Below, piece after piece: positions 36,865-48,410 of a stretch of 64,000 nt of DNA. The stretch is from contig NW_019775838.1 in the NCBI RefSeq assembly GCF_001039355.2, positions 48,654-112,653 of the forward strand. The letters are read 5' to 3'. The position numbers and the translations under genes were made by a program. Numbering within the stretch: the stretch's first letter is position 1; each line of letters starts with the position of its first letter. The notes beneath the pieces were generated by a model. That model searched no databases and was not told the DNA's origin. It saw only the letters and a list, made by a program, of their open reading frames with translations. Origin of the DNA: Lingula anatina (lineage: Eukaryota > Brachiopoda > Lingulata > Lingulida > Lingulidae).

Positions 36865-37248
36865 TGCCCCTATTTCACACAGACCACAAATCCCACGAAT
36901 CGCCAGGAATTGACAAATTTACGGATTCGTGGTTGAATCGTAATCAGTTCGTGAAGTTCTTAACAGATTCGTATAAAATCGTAGTCGTTCTTGCAATTCT
37001 TGATTAATCGGGAATTCGTGGCAAAAATTTTGAGCTGTTCAAAATTTTGGCCACGAACTCCCGATTCCAAACGTGCATTCTTGACCATATTCGTGCGATT
37101 CCAGCCGAATAACACTATCGCACCTGTATCGTAACTGAATCGTAGAGCGTGTCGAATTAGGCCAGAAAATTTGCAAAATCTCACGAATCCCGAAATTTGT
37201 TTATTCCTGGCGATTCGTGGGATTCGTGGTCTGTCTGAAATAGGGGCA
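36865..37248. mobile_element. Harbinger-like MITE, copy 1 (TGCCCCTATTTCACACAGACC ends)
   Basis: A 384-bp near-palindromic element. It begins TGCCCCTATTTCACACAGAC and ends with the inverse ending GAAATAGGGGCA. The interior is dense in ATTCGTGG and CCACGAAT words. Flanks are TTA on the left and TTG on the right, against an exact TTA duplication for the copy at 42,797. A 3-bp TWA duplication is the habit of PIF/Harbinger elements. No transposase. Confidence 0.8.
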
Positions 37249-38740
37249 TTGCAGGACGCCGATCGGACCATCAACAACAAGAAATAGATGCAACCAGAAA
37301 GGCTTTGTTAGAGGAAATGTCCAAAGTTGGGTGAGTCAGGAAAAGTTCAAGGGAGAACGCGTACTTCAAGCAAATCCAATATGTCGGAAAAGATTTTAAC
37401 TTTGAGAAAAGGATATTAATAGCACCCCGGGTACGTTTTTTTGTGTGTCAAAAATGCATGTATATACAGTTCACAAAAGTGTTGATGTCAGCTTTGATGA
37501 AGGGATATTAAAAGGCATTACGGGTACGTTTTTGTGTGTCACAAATGCGTGTGTGGTGCCATAGGCCTATTGCAACGAATGCCGATATTGAGAGTGAAAA
37601 ATATTAATCATCATCCCAAAAATCGTGCATATTTTAGCAAGTAGCACGAATCTGTACATAAAGTATATAGCAGTGTTAATGTCATCTTTATTTAAAAGGT
37701 GCATAAAAAAAGCAGCCTAAAAGAAATGCCAGCTAGCCTAAGAAATCGGAGAGAAATTGCGTCATTTTAATTCAAGACACGATTGAAGGTTTCATTATTG
37801 CCGAATCTCAGGCTAATTTCTCACATAGGCCTAGAGAGAAATTTTCGACACTAGAAGTATTTTCCTATCAGATCATAGCTAAAAGCAAGTATACTACACT
37901 ACAATTGTACAATTTTGAATACTCATTTTATGGCAACAAACAACGTAGGGCATTTTGAATTCCTCCATGAACAAAAATATCAAATTCTCACGTAGCTTCC
38001 AAATTGATGGAACAAATTGTACTTATACTTAATCTCTTAAGTTTATTGTCTCATCCACCCGAAGGATTGCTTCACGTTTAATATCGCGAACTACCTGCCC
38101 AAATGACACAAAAAGTCATCGGCAACTGATGCTCGCTACCTGTTCGGGAGGTCACGTGATCCGAACCCACACGGTTTCATGAAGAGCTGGCGTAAGCCGA
38201 TTATCCTTTTAACTTGCTCCGCGTTTCACGTCCTTTCGTTACCATGTCCAAGCTTTAAGACAATTATTGGTGTGCATGTAAAACTTAAAGGGATAATAAC
38301 TCTTCGTTTTGTGGGTGACATGTCTGATCCAAACGCTGGCCATGGAAGAGTCTGGATCTGTTCCTGCTGTAGGCCCCGTTGTGCTATCCTGGCAGTATGG
38401 GGACGGGTGTTGACTGAAGGACTGAGAAGGTGTTCTGTTACTTAATACTGTCACCATGCTGACTAACATGCTCATTTTTGGTCAGTTTGAAGCAGTGTGG
38501 TCAAAACAAAAACTTACATTTCTTTTCTTTTTTATTGGGCCAGTATATGTGAATGTTACATGTACGTGTGTGTATACATGTAACTGGAGGGGATGACATC
38601 CAGTTGCTTTTACTGCAACGTGTAATGTTCATGTTTTGTGAAGACAAGTATAATGCTTGTACAAGAATAAACTTTCTCCGCCAGCTTTTTTTTTTTGTGT
38701 GTGGAATGTTATGTACGTTTTAGCCATGTGTTACAGTTAA
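37249..38740. other. spacer upstream of P2
   Basis: No gene. 37,430-37,560 has a repeated word (ACGTTTTTGTGTGTCA followed by AATGC) in two nearby copies. At about 38,147 there is a CACGTG within GGTCACGTGAT, but the rest of the P promoter/first-exon block is not found here. At 38,284 a single end of the TTAA MITE (TTAAAGGGATAATAACTC) abuts sequence shared with 42,009, suggesting a deletion that removed the P2 first exon. The 38,321-38,690 block is repeated at 42,005-42,350. Confidence 0.5.
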
Positions 38741-38935
38741 GATATCCCCATTCCCATAGATATTCAGATCAATCTATCCCCCTGGGGAATCTCACTAGAT
38801 TGGTGTCAGCGTATCCGGCTTAAATGTCTGTCCCGCCTACTAAAAGCTGTAAGGGGGTAATTAACAGTCGTGGGCGCTCGGCTGACAGCAATTTAGCGTA
38901 CATGTAACCCCAAGGAAGTTAGTTCACTGTAGATA
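38741..38935. mobile_element. MITE of AGACCCCATTCCCA family, copy 2
   Basis: A worn copy. The left end TATCCCCATTCCCATAGATATTC corresponds to the copy at 42,407, and the interior CCCGCCTACTAAAAGCTGTAAG is the same as there. The right terminus is degraded into CACTGTAGATAAATTC. Confidence 0.6.
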
Positions 38936-39655
38936 AATTCTCGGTGGACAGTTCAGAAAAGTGTATAGATTTAGACAGCTTTAAATGTAAGTGAATATGT
39001 AGTTGTGCCTTTATTCTGCCCCATCTTCGCCGGACCCACACACCAACTGCAATTATAGGCAGAAATGTCTCTGGAAAAAGAAAAGACAGACAGTATGCGT
39101 CACGCTTTTATAGCGAATGACGTGATCAGATGTTAAGCCTTTTGATGTTGTTATTTTACTGCTTGAAATAAATTTTAAAAATGTTCCTGTATTTTTGATG
39201 TTGTAATTATACCACTTGAATAAAAATTGTTTCTGTCCTTTTGATGTTATGATTTTACCCCTTGAATAGAAAAATTGTTTCTGTCCTTGAATTCGTTGTT
39301 TCAAATGACTCCAGATGACAACCCTGTATTTTTCATTTTTGCAAAATATTATTCATTATTTATGTACGTGATGGAGATGCAGCATTCAATGCTGGTAGCT
39401 TTGAAAACAATCTAGTCATACATACGACTATGTCTTTTTATTTTGGTTAAAAAAATAAGTGTTGCATAGGTGATATAAGCCAGCTATTCAGCGCAGGTGG
39501 TGTTAGTACAACATATTAAAAAAATACAAAAGAAAATTGTGGTAAATTAAAATGGTAACAAAACTGGACATTTTCAACAAAATCCAGGATAAAGTTATAG
39601 GACAGGAATACAGCTGTTATTTATTTATTTAGTTTTTACAGCATAAAGACTAATG

Positions 39656-39783
39656 AAGAAGTGTTACAACTGCCTGGAGTACAACGTTCACTGACGAAAA
39701 CACTCAGAAAAAGACAAATGAAATTTCTGGGCCATATACCATCAGAAAAGACAGAATAGAAAAACTTGTACTCTACGGGAACA
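39656..39783 (+). pseudogene. LINE reverse-transcriptase C-terminal fragment upstream of P2
   Basis: A degenerate copy of the fragment at 48,411-48,539: the shared peptide TLRKRQMKFLGH then a shifted frame. The R-K-R-Q-x-K-F-L-G-H motif is typical of the C-terminal end of non-LTR retrotransposon ORF2. It lies just before the polypyrimidine/acceptor region of P2. Confidence 0.65.
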
Positions 39784-39884
39784 TTGACGACATTTTCTTT
39801 TTTTTTTCTTTCTTTTTATTTTGTTCTATTGAGCTCAATTCCGAATACAACTGCACTATACGTTGCTATATTTCAGGTACGGTC

Positions 39885-40079
39885 ATGCAGATATTTACCC
39901 GACCTGGCTGGAGGGCCGTAGTGTTTACAGTATTTCTACTGTACACCTTCGCTGTTGGAGGCTACTCGTGCATCTTTAATCCGCTGACCTCCAGATGCCT
40001 TGCAAGCACTTGTCGAACTGGATACCAGTGTCTTTTAACTGGGGGATATGTGTGTGGCTGTGTTGAAATAACTGGCTGA
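39885..40079 (+). CDS. secreted six-cysteine peptide P2 (short-loop form)
   Basis: 64 residues, single coding exon after the acceptor TATATTTCAG. The signal peptide is as in P1, with Tyr replacing a Cys (FLLYTFAVGG). The mature part is C-X8-C-X4-C-X5-C-X7-C-X-C: the C4-C5 loop is 8 residues shorter than in P1, P3 and P5. The mature peptide is identical to P4, residue for residue and base for base as far as I can see. The usual AATAAA position is changed to AATAGA; AATAAA at about 40,516 may be used instead. No own first exon was found upstream. Function unknown. Confidence 0.83.
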   Translation: MQIFTRPGWRAVVFTVFLLYTFAVGGYSCIFNPLTSRCLASTCRTGYQCLLTGGYVCGCVEITG

Positions 40080-41552
40080 CTGAATGCCAGAAGCTGGCTG
40101 CTGAATCTCAGCATCTAATATGCATAACTTTTAAGCTATTTTTAAATATCTTAAAAGATACTATTTATCGACTTGATAATCTTTGGAACTATGAAGGGTG
40201 CTTCAGTGTATGAAGTTGCAATAGAATTAAATTGGCATTACGTTCTTTGTGTTGGTGTGTGTGTGTGTGTGAGTATGTGTGTTTGATGAAATAACAACAA
40301 TTTTCACCAATCCTTTTTTAATTTCAATTTTTAAAAAAATTAAATTCTTAAAAGAACTTATTTTTGGTCCTAACTGTAGGCCTGATAGAAAAGATAATAT
40401 TCTATTGGTAACTGCATGCGGTGCATATCTTAGGATAAAGAAGCTGACACATTGTTACTGGAAACCATAATATATTTTCTACGTGATACTTATATTCGTG
40501 TTTGAGTAAGCAGGAAATAAAATCATTCTATGACGCGAGCGCCCAACTCTGTCCTTATTAAATCATAATCATTAACTTCTTCATTTCACCCCGTTATTAT
40601 CGATTATTTTTGCTTATTACACAGTTACATCTAACAAGCACCCTAACTCACACCATAACACCCTCGTAAACTCTCAAGCTGGGGCCTAAGGAAGTCCTGG
40701 ACAGTAATTAAACCGCCAAGACCTTAAAAGGATGTCGTTATTGTCATTTATTATCGATATTACACGCTCGTCACAACTGTGATAACTCCAGTAAGTGATA
40801 AAAATTATCATTTAATCTTGTGTCTGATCCCAATTATGGATTTCATTGCTCTTTTCTCGTAAGAATCACATGGCTTGAACACATTTGTTGCAAGATTTAA
40901 ACTTTAATTTTCAAGACTTTAAAACAATTATTGGTGTGCATGTAATAATTTACAAAAAAGTTTTGTTTTGACTTAGAGTTTAATGCACCGGTTGAAATGT
41001 TCAAACAATAGAGTCGTCTATGAAATACATATGCCATATTCAGACACTGCAGACTCGTCCGCTAGTTTGTATAATGCTGGTTTAATTACAGTCTGAGTCA
41101 GTTTCATTCGTGTAAAAATTAAGGGATGAAAGACTGAAAAAAACTTGCCAGTTTACATATAATGTCAGTTAAATACAATGAATAGCAATTATTCATTATT
41201 TTTTCGGGGGGTGGGGCGGGGGGGGGGGGTAGTAGATATTTATACGAATTTCAAGTCGAGTATTTTAACCTAATTTGCAATTGACTGGAGGTACTAGTAA
41301 AGAGAATATGCCGCTTCTCGCCATTGTCAAATTGCAAAATCCACTTCGCCAACAATGGTGGGCTCAAACACCACAAACTTTTCATGGTTGGTCTTGGTGT
41401 TAGGTTTCCCATGTTGCACACCATCTTGAGTTGTATGGTCTGCAAGAAGGGTCGACTTAGATGCTTTAAGACCTGATACAAATAGGCCTACTCGCAAAAA
41501 ATGAGATCATGTTTTATACAATTTTAGTTCGATTTTTCTCTTTTTCAATTAA
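40080..41552. other. P2 3' region and left part of P3 unit
   Basis: 40,100-40,830 is the 3' block shared with P1 and P4. 41,070-41,550 is the pre-promoter block shared with 32,880-33,420. A poly-G tract lies at about 41,206-41,231. No gene seen. Confidence 0.6.
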
Positions 41553-41709
41553 AGTGGTCACGTGAGCCCTCAGATGCTATAAGCCTGCGCACGCTCTCGT
41601 TGACTGTTAGAAGTCCACTCCTTACGTTACAGCCAGTGCGTTTGACACTTTTCTTGGACATACACCAGTGAGGTGCATATTTTCCCACCGTGTGGTTTCA
41701 CCAGATAAG
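41553..41709 (+). promoter_or_regulatory. promoter and non-coding first exon of P3
   Basis: The same series as at P1: AAAGTGGTCACGTGAGCC (E-box at 41,559), CTATAAGCCTGCGCACGC, TTGACACTTTTCTTGGACA, GTGCATATTTTCCCACC, GTGGTTTCACCAGATAAG ending at 41,709, donor GTCAGA. An insertion of a few bases separates GGACA from GTGCAT compared with P1. Confidence 0.68.
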
Positions 41710-42406
41710 GTCAGAAAAAGAAATGCAATTTTTTCTTTTTATCTTTAATTTTTAAAAACTATTATTAAAATATACGTTTTCATAAATGGTAGTTTATTGC
41801 TAAGTGATATGTGTGCCGTCCCCTGACTGCAACACAGGGTAGTAAATGTATCTTCCTCTTCATGAACCGTATGAGACTTCGAATGTGGGCCTGGGGACAT
41901 CCTTCTCCCTTCTTCCCCCAGTGTAGCTCTTAACTCTATAACGGTGGTTTCGGCTGTGGTTGACGGTTATAAAGTTGTCTGCCAAGTTCATCCTAGACAT
42001 GCTCAGTGGGTGACATGTCTGGTTTAAAAGCTGGCCACGGAAGAGTCTGGATCTGTTCCTGCTGTAGGCCCAGCTGTGCCATCCTGGCAGTATGGGGACG
42101 GGTGTTGACTGAAGGACTGAGGTGTTCTGTCACTGAAAACTGCAGACACTATACTGACTAACATGTGCATTTTCGGTCAGTTTGAAGCAGTGTGGTCAAA
42201 ACAAAAACTTACATTTCTTTTCTTTTTTGGCCAGTATATGTGAATGTAACATGTACGTGCGTGTATACATGTAACAGGTGGGGATGACATACAGTTGCTT
42301 TTACAAGACAAGTATAATGCTTGGACAAGAATAAACTTTTTTCGGACGTTTTCTTTTGTGGAACGTTGCGTACGTTTTAGCCATGTGTTAAAGTTAAAAT
42401 ATTTAT

Positions 42407-42629
42407 AGACCCCATTCCCATGGATATTTGGGTCGATCTATCCCCCTGGGGAGTCTCACTAGATTGGTGTCAGCGTAACCAGCTTAAATGTCTGTCCCGC
42501 CTACTAAAAGCTGTAAAAGGGTAATTAACAGTCGTGCGCGCTCGGCTGACAGCAATTTAGCGTACATGTAACCTCAAGGGAGTTTGTTCGATCCAGATGG
42601 ATCGATCTAAATCTCTGGGAATGCAGTCT
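42407..42629. mobile_element. MITE of AGACCCCATTCCCA family, copy 3
   Basis: Left end AGACCCCATTCCCATGGATA; right end TCTGGGAATGCAGTCT. TA lies outside both ends. The interior is the same as copy 2 and inverted relative to copy 1. Confidence 0.78.
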
Positions 42630-42796
42630 ATAAAGACATTCTTACGTCAACTTATGTTTTTGTTTTAGTTTCACCTTATTGAAATGACATGTAATATTGT
42701 GATGGGTTTTTATGAACAATTTTTAGTAATTGCGTACCTTGCAAACGTCCTCTCATTAAGCCTTGGCAGTAATTCTTCTGATGGTAAGCCAGCTTA

Positions 42797-43434
42797 TGCC
42801 CCTATTTCACACAGACCACGAATCCCAGGAAGCGCCAGGAATTGACAAATTTCAGGATTCGTGAGATTTTGCCAATTTTCTGGTCTAATTCGACACGCTG
42901 TACGATTCAGTTACGATACAGGTGCGATAGTGTTACGAATATTCGTGGGATTCGGCTGGAATCGCACGAATATTGTCCAGAAATTCACTGCGACTTTATT
43001 TGGAATCTGGAGTTCGTGGCCAAAATTTTGAACAGTTCAAAATTTTTGCCACGAATTCCCGATTGATCAAGAATTGCAAGAACTGACTACGATTATATAC
43101 GGATCTGTTAAGAACTTCACGAACTGATTACGATTCAACCACGAATCCTGAAATTTTNTACGGATCTGTTAAGAACTTCACGAACTGATTACGATTCAAC
43201 CACGAATCCTGAAATTTTCAATTCCTGGCGTTTCGTGGGATTCGTGGTCTGTGTGAAATAGGGGCATCAAAGTTTTTGCCACAAATTCCTGTTGGTCAAG
43301 AATTGCAAAAACTGACTTCGAATATATACGAATCTGTTAGAACTTCACGAACTGATTACGATTCAACCACGAATCCTGAAATTTGTAAATTCATGGCGAT
43401 TCGTGGGATTCGTGGTCTGTGTGAAATAGGGGCA
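42797..43434. mobile_element. Harbinger-like MITE, copy 2, with repeated right end
   Basis: Exact TTA direct repeats flank TGCCCC...GGGGCA. The corresponding empty site in the P1 unit (about 33,800) reads CCAGCTTAGGTACTG. The right terminus occurs twice (at about 43,266 and 43,434), i.e. a partial tandem duplication inside the element. A single N at about 43,158 separates two identical 60-bp blocks, probably an assembly artefact. Confidence 0.85.
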
Positions 43435-44514
43435 TTAGCACTGTAGAGACCAGCTGTGCAATGACAGGTAAATTCTTAGTGGACAGTACAGAAAAGTGTA
43501 TAGAATTAACCAGCTAAATGTAAGTGGATATCTAGCTGTGTCTTTATTCTGTCCCATCTTCGCCGGACCAACACACCAAAAGCAATTTTAAGCAAAAATG
43601 TCTCTGGAAAAAGAAAAGCGCACAGTATGCGTCACGCTTTTATAGCGAATGACGTGTTCAAATGTTTAGCCTTTCAATGTTGTTATTTTACTGCTTGAAG
43701 CAATTTTAAAAAATGTTCCTGTATTTTTGATGTTGTAATTATACCGCTGGAATAAAAATTGTTTCTGTCCTTTTGATGTTATAATTTTACCGCTTGAATA
43801 GAAAAATTGTTTCTGTCCTTGAATTCGTTGTTTTTAATGACTCCAGATGACAACCCTGTCATTTTCATTTTTGCAAAATATCATTCATTATTTATATACG
43901 TGATGGAGGTGCAGAATTCAATGCTGGTTGCTTTGAAAACAAACTAGTAATATATACGACTTTTTCTTTTTCTTTTGGTAAAAATTCTAATGCAAATGTG
44001 ATATAGGCCAGTTATTTACTGAAGCTTGTGTAAACACAAAAACGTTTTTTAAAAAACTACAAAAGAAAATTGTATTAAATCAAACAGAACCGAAATGGGA
44101 CATTTAAAAAAAAGGATACGGCTATATGAAATATGTACAGCTGTTAGTTTCAATGTTATTTTCAAACACCTCGTTTGGTTAGCAAAGTAAACATGCAAAT
44201 TGACGGAAAAGTTTTTTATCTATTTTTTCCTATAAAATTATACATAGCTCTCAGTGATACTCAAAAATAAAAAAAAGTGCACTATATTTCTAAATCCAAA
44301 ACATATGCTAGCATTTCAGGTTCGTCCATTTGGACAGATGATGTCGTTGAGAATGGAACGTTGACGTCATTTTCTTTTTTTCTCTTTTGTTCTGTTGAGC
44401 TTAATTCCGCATACTTTAGATTAAAATCATATGCCCTATACGTTTCTGTATTTCAGAGACAGTCATTCTGTATTTCAGAGACAGTCATTTACCCGACATT
44501 GCTGGGCAGCAGTT

Positions 44515-44685
44515 ATGTTTACAGTATTCCTTCTGTGCACCTTTGCAGTTGGATGCGACTCGTGCATCTTTAATCCGCTGACCTATAGCTGCTTTCCAAG
44601 AACCTGTCCTCTTGGGCACATGTGCCGTGTTACCTGGGCTTACTATTATAGAGGCCAGTGGGTATATCTATGTGGCTGCCGTTAA
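44515..44685 (+). pseudogene. P3: six-cysteine peptide gene with lost start and early stop
   Basis: Homologous to P5 throughout. The ancestral start codon (GTCATGCAG in sisters) is gone through a short deletion, and the acceptor segment CTGTATTTCAGAGACAGTCA is tandemly duplicated (about 44,445-44,488). The first remaining in-frame ATG in the signal region (44,515) would give a shortened hydrophobic leader MFTVFLLCTFAVG. All six cysteines remain (C-X8-C-X4-C-X5-C-X15-C-X-C). One base change converts the Lys codon after C-G-C-R to TAA, removing the six-residue tail present in P5. AATAAA is at 44,816. It may be a recent pseudogene or a gene with a shortened leader. Confidence 0.7.
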
Positions 44686-45112
44686 AACGAAGTATCTGGC
44701 TGACTGAATACCAAAATCTCAACTTCTATGTATAACATTGAAGCTATTAAAATAATATTTCTGTTGGCTTGACATTCTTTGGGATTATATATTGTGCTAC
44801 AGTGTACAGTGTTGCAATAAAACAAAATTGGCATGGTATTCTTTTCTTTCTTTTTTTTTGTGTGTTTGTTGAAAGAACAACGTTTTCATTAACCCTCGAT
44901 AATTTTAATCTTAAAAGAAGTAACATCCGTTCCTTACTGTAGGCCTAATAATGACGATGCAATTAAATCACTGCATGCTGTACATGTCTCAGATTAATTA
45001 GCACTTATAAAGAAGTTGGAAAAAATGTAAATAGGAATCCTCAATGTACGTGATAAATATATTTGTGTTTTATCAAGCGGGAAATTAAGTCATTGTATGG
45101 GGGACAATTAAA

Positions 45113-45373
45113 GGCCGATCCAACTACCAGACTCGGCACCGAAGGATCCTGAATTCAGCGGCAGATCGGACCACACTGCCAGTCATCAAAGTGTGCGTCA
45201 GTATGGGCCGAGTACGCGACATGATAGTTATCAACTTATAATTCTCAGTGGGGTTGGAAAGTAGTGCATCTTATCTTAAAATTTGTTCCGGGGTATGATA
45301 CTGTGAAATGCGTACTGACGCACACCTTAAAAACGGGTAGTGTGGTCCGATCTAGCCTGGTAGTTGGGTAGAC
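45113..45373. mobile_element. long imperfect inverted repeat (hairpin element), copy 1
   Basis: The left arm CCAACTACCAG...AGATCGGACCACACT...GTGTGCGTCAGTA is answered on the right by TACTGACGCACAC...AGTGTGGTCCGATCT...CTGGTAGTTGG. The element is about 260 bp. A copy missing most of the right arm lies at about 50,711-50,945. Non-coding. Confidence 0.72.
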
Positions 45374-46658
45374 CAAAATTAGGTTTATGACGCAAGCTCC
45401 CAACTCCGGCCTTAGTAAGTCACAACCAGTGGTTAGAACATTAACATCTTTATTAGACTCATTTACTTTCATTTATTATCACTTATTACATAGTTGAACG
45501 GGGGAAATGACTCTGGTTAGTTATTATAATGAGCATTTATGTAAGTGTGTAATACCAGTTACATCTCGCAAGCACCCGAATGTACTCCATAATCCTCTCG
45601 TAAGCTCTCAAGCTCAGTAATTAAAACGTCAACCCCCCAAAAAATGCCATTATTGTCATTGATTATAGAATATTACAAGATTGTTACAACTGTGATAACT
45701 GCAGTAAGTGATTAAATTAGTATTTATTCTAGTGTGTGATTCCCATTACATCTCGCTAGCTCGGTGATAATAGAGTCATGCCTAGGCATTAGTTACGTTA
45801 ATGCCCACAAAAGAGCACCTTCCTGTCATTATGGTTTCATTTTTATAGAAAATATTACATGATACAGGAAATTGTGATCGGGGTTTTGATAGAAAGAAAC
45901 ACAGCAACTGGTGGTGACACTTCGCCAGCTGTCAATAGGACGGTCATTGCGAACCATCAGAAGCCATCTTCTCTTTTTTTCTGGGGGAGGAGTGATGGTT
46001 CGTGGGGTAAAACCCGACAAAACTTGTTAAAACAGCCGGCAGCACACAGGGTATCTGAAATACCCAAGTCTCTAGAAAATATCTCTGCTTAGCATTGTTG
46101 ATGTTTTTTGTTCGATTTTCTCTGTTTTGATACCGTTATCAAAAATCCAATAAGATGAGTTCAAGCTGTATATTTTTATACGAGAGCGCGTTCTGATCGA
46201 GACGCCAACCAGAGCTCATGGTACCGAGAACCATAGCTGGCTCCAACCTTACTCCGCATCTGTTCAATTCGTTTCCCAAAAGTTGCTCAAACTGCACTAA
46301 TCTAGGTGACCAAACTTTCATTTACTGAGGCTATATCATGCCTCATAAATAAAGAAATGATTAAAAAGTACTGAACACAATGTTAATGCGTGTACCATTT
46401 ATTACCGTGTAACCTGATACACTGATTGCAGTTCTCGTGAGAACTGAAAGCCACGGGTTGGGGATCATTCTATTGTCTCTCAGTCAACCAGAATTTCATA
46501 TTATGGTTCATTTTATTTGCTCTAGTTATATGTGAAAACTCACGGGTAAATAATACAGTTTACATCATATGTGACAGGGTTATATCGGATTATAGAGGAT
46601 TCCGCCAAAAGACTTCTGCCGTGGACGTCCCCGGGTTCAGTGACAAGTTTTAGGACCG

Positions 46659-46874
46659 TTAGTAATAATCATAAATACACTCGCAGTTATATGTCGCCTT
46701 CCCGGTGGCGTAGGAAATCGAGGCAATCTGACACTGTTTACCCCCGGTACACGAGCCGACACATTTGTTGGTCTGCGGGTCCAAGGAAAAGGCCTCAGCC
46801 AAGGTGCACAACATGCTGAGCTGGTACACCGTCAGCAGAAGTATTGTCAGAGCGAATAGAGAGGACCTTGGCAT
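46659..46874 (-). CDS. secreted cysteine-rich peptide M1 (first Cys replaced by Phe)
   Basis: 71 residues, single coding exon. Acceptor TTTCACAG, then 8 nt, then ATG at 46,872-46,874. The signal peptide MPRSSLFALTILLLTVYQLS ends in an A-x-A site (AEA). The mature peptide would be C-X8-C-X3-C-X5-C-X15-C-X-C, but the first cysteine codon TGT is TTT here, so five cysteines remain. Otherwise it is closest to M5 (same SISYATGKATYNCECIYDYY end). Intron 1 is 46,883-47,459 (577 bp) to the non-coding exon at 47,460. AATAAA on the minus strand at about 46,398. It faces P3 tail to tail. Confidence 0.78.
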   Translation of the reverse strand: MPRSSLFALTILLLTVYQLSMLCTLAEAFSLDPQTNKCVGSCTGGKQCQIASISYATGKATYNCECIYDYY

Positions 46875-47459
46875 GGTTGTTTCTGTGAAATATGAAGGTT
46901 GAACATGTTAACAGGACAAGGTTATTTCGGGGTTCTCTAAGCGGTACAGATTAGACATGAATAAGAAAATAAAAGATTGTTTTTTAAAAATAACTTTTTT
47001 ACTTTTTTTTACCCTTCAGAACACTCTGCTAATTTATTCATACTGTTTTGACCTCATTTCAATCAACTTTATTTCAAAAGGCAAGGAATCGTACATCTTG
47101 GAATATTGGAATTTGTATATGACTTGGATCCTTAAAATCTGTTTTTATCTGAATCTTTTGAAACAGAAACCACTTAGTTTTATCCCAGAATTATAATCTA
47201 AACTACGCAGAACACGAACCAACCGAGACATGGTAGGCTGGACAAATCAGCGCAATTCTTATGCAAATCCCTTGGAGTAAATAATTGAAAGACATTTTCA
47301 GACAAGGCTGAAAATCAAAAATTCAGCAAACCTTCTCTTTATATTTTATGTCATTATTCTCCCACCTGTATATGTATCATATGTACGGATAACTCCCCCC
47401 CCCCCCCCCCCACCACCCATCCCCTCTCCGACAACCAATTAGTAAAACTGCATATTTAC

Positions 47460-47640
47460 CTTAGCTGGCAAAACCACTCGGAACAGTTGGAAGAAGATGC
47501 ACCTCGCTGGACGTCTGTCTAACAAAACTGTTAAACTGATTCGCTTTATCCCTGGGAGTAGGTTTTCAATAATCAACAATATTGGTGTGCGCATGCTCAA
47601 AACTTGTCATGGCACAGGTGGCCTCTATTCAAATAATGAG
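47460..47640 (-). promoter_or_regulatory. promoter and non-coding first exon of M1
   Basis: Read on the minus strand: E-box-like CAGGTG/CACCTG, GCATGCGCACACC, AACAGTTTTGTTAGACAG, GAGGTGCATCTTC, GTGGTTTTGCCAGCTAAG ending at 47,460, donor GTAAATATGC. Element order and several words equal those of the P1 promoter/first exon. A long poly-G run (minus strand) follows within the first 65 nt of the intron. Confidence 0.68.
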
Positions 47641-48336
47641 AATAAATTAACTGACAGCTTTTATTTCTTTCACGCCTTAAAAGATACACCATTGCATACT
47701 GTCATTTAACCATCATTTCAAAACTGGCTCTAGGGGAGGGTGGGGCTAGTCCGCCCTCAGGGCAAGTCTGCACACCCCCCATATCTCGAAAGTGAAACGA
47801 TGAATCACGCCCTCCGCCAATTTGAGAAGTCACATTATATGTGGAAGCGCGCTAAAGTAAAAATCGATGTTATAATTTTACCGCTTGAATAAAAATTGTT
47901 TCTGTCTCTTTTAGTGTTATAATTTAACCGCTTGAATAAAAATTGTTTCTGTCCTTTTGATGTTATAATTTTACCCCTAGAATAGAAAAATTGTTTCTGT
48001 CCTTGAATTCGTTGTTTTTAATGACTCCAGATGACAACCCTGTCATTTTCATTTTTGCAAAATATTATTCATTATTTATATACGTGATGGAGGTGCAGAA
48101 TTCAATGCTGGTAGCTTTGAAAACAAACTAGTAATACATACAACTATGTCTTTTTATTTTGGTTAAAAGATAAATGTTGCATACGTGATATAAGCCAGCT
48201 ATTCAGCGCAGGTGGTGTTAGTATAACATAGTAAAAAAACACACACACAAAAAAAATTGTGGTAAATTAAAATGGTAACAAAATGGGACATTTTCAAAAA
48301 AATCCAGGATAAAGTTATAGGACGGGAATACAGCTG

Positions 48337-48387
<51 letters not shown>

Positions 48388-48410
48388 TCTTTGTCAGCAT
48401 AAAGACGAAC
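47641..48410. other. spacer between M1 promoter and P4
   Basis: No gene. It holds a run shared with the P2/P3 introns (GAATAAAAATTGTTTCTGTCC repeats) and a (TTTA)n microsatellite at about 48,338-48,388. No P-type promoter or first exon in the sense direction was found here. Confidence 0.55.
48338..48388. repeat. (TTTA)n microsatellite
   Basis: About 12 tetranucleotide units. A shorter version is in the P2 unit near 39,620. Confidence 0.9.

Noticed and set aside
36422-37280. 100-codon minus-strand frames near the first Harbinger-like MITE
   Set aside because: One is built of MITE terminal repeats; the other lacks splice or domain support.
46430-46470. tRNA-like B-box (GGTTCGGGATCA variants) in the M downstream blocks
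   Set aside because: No A-box or cloverleaf arms could be paired around it; simple shared 3'-flank sequence.
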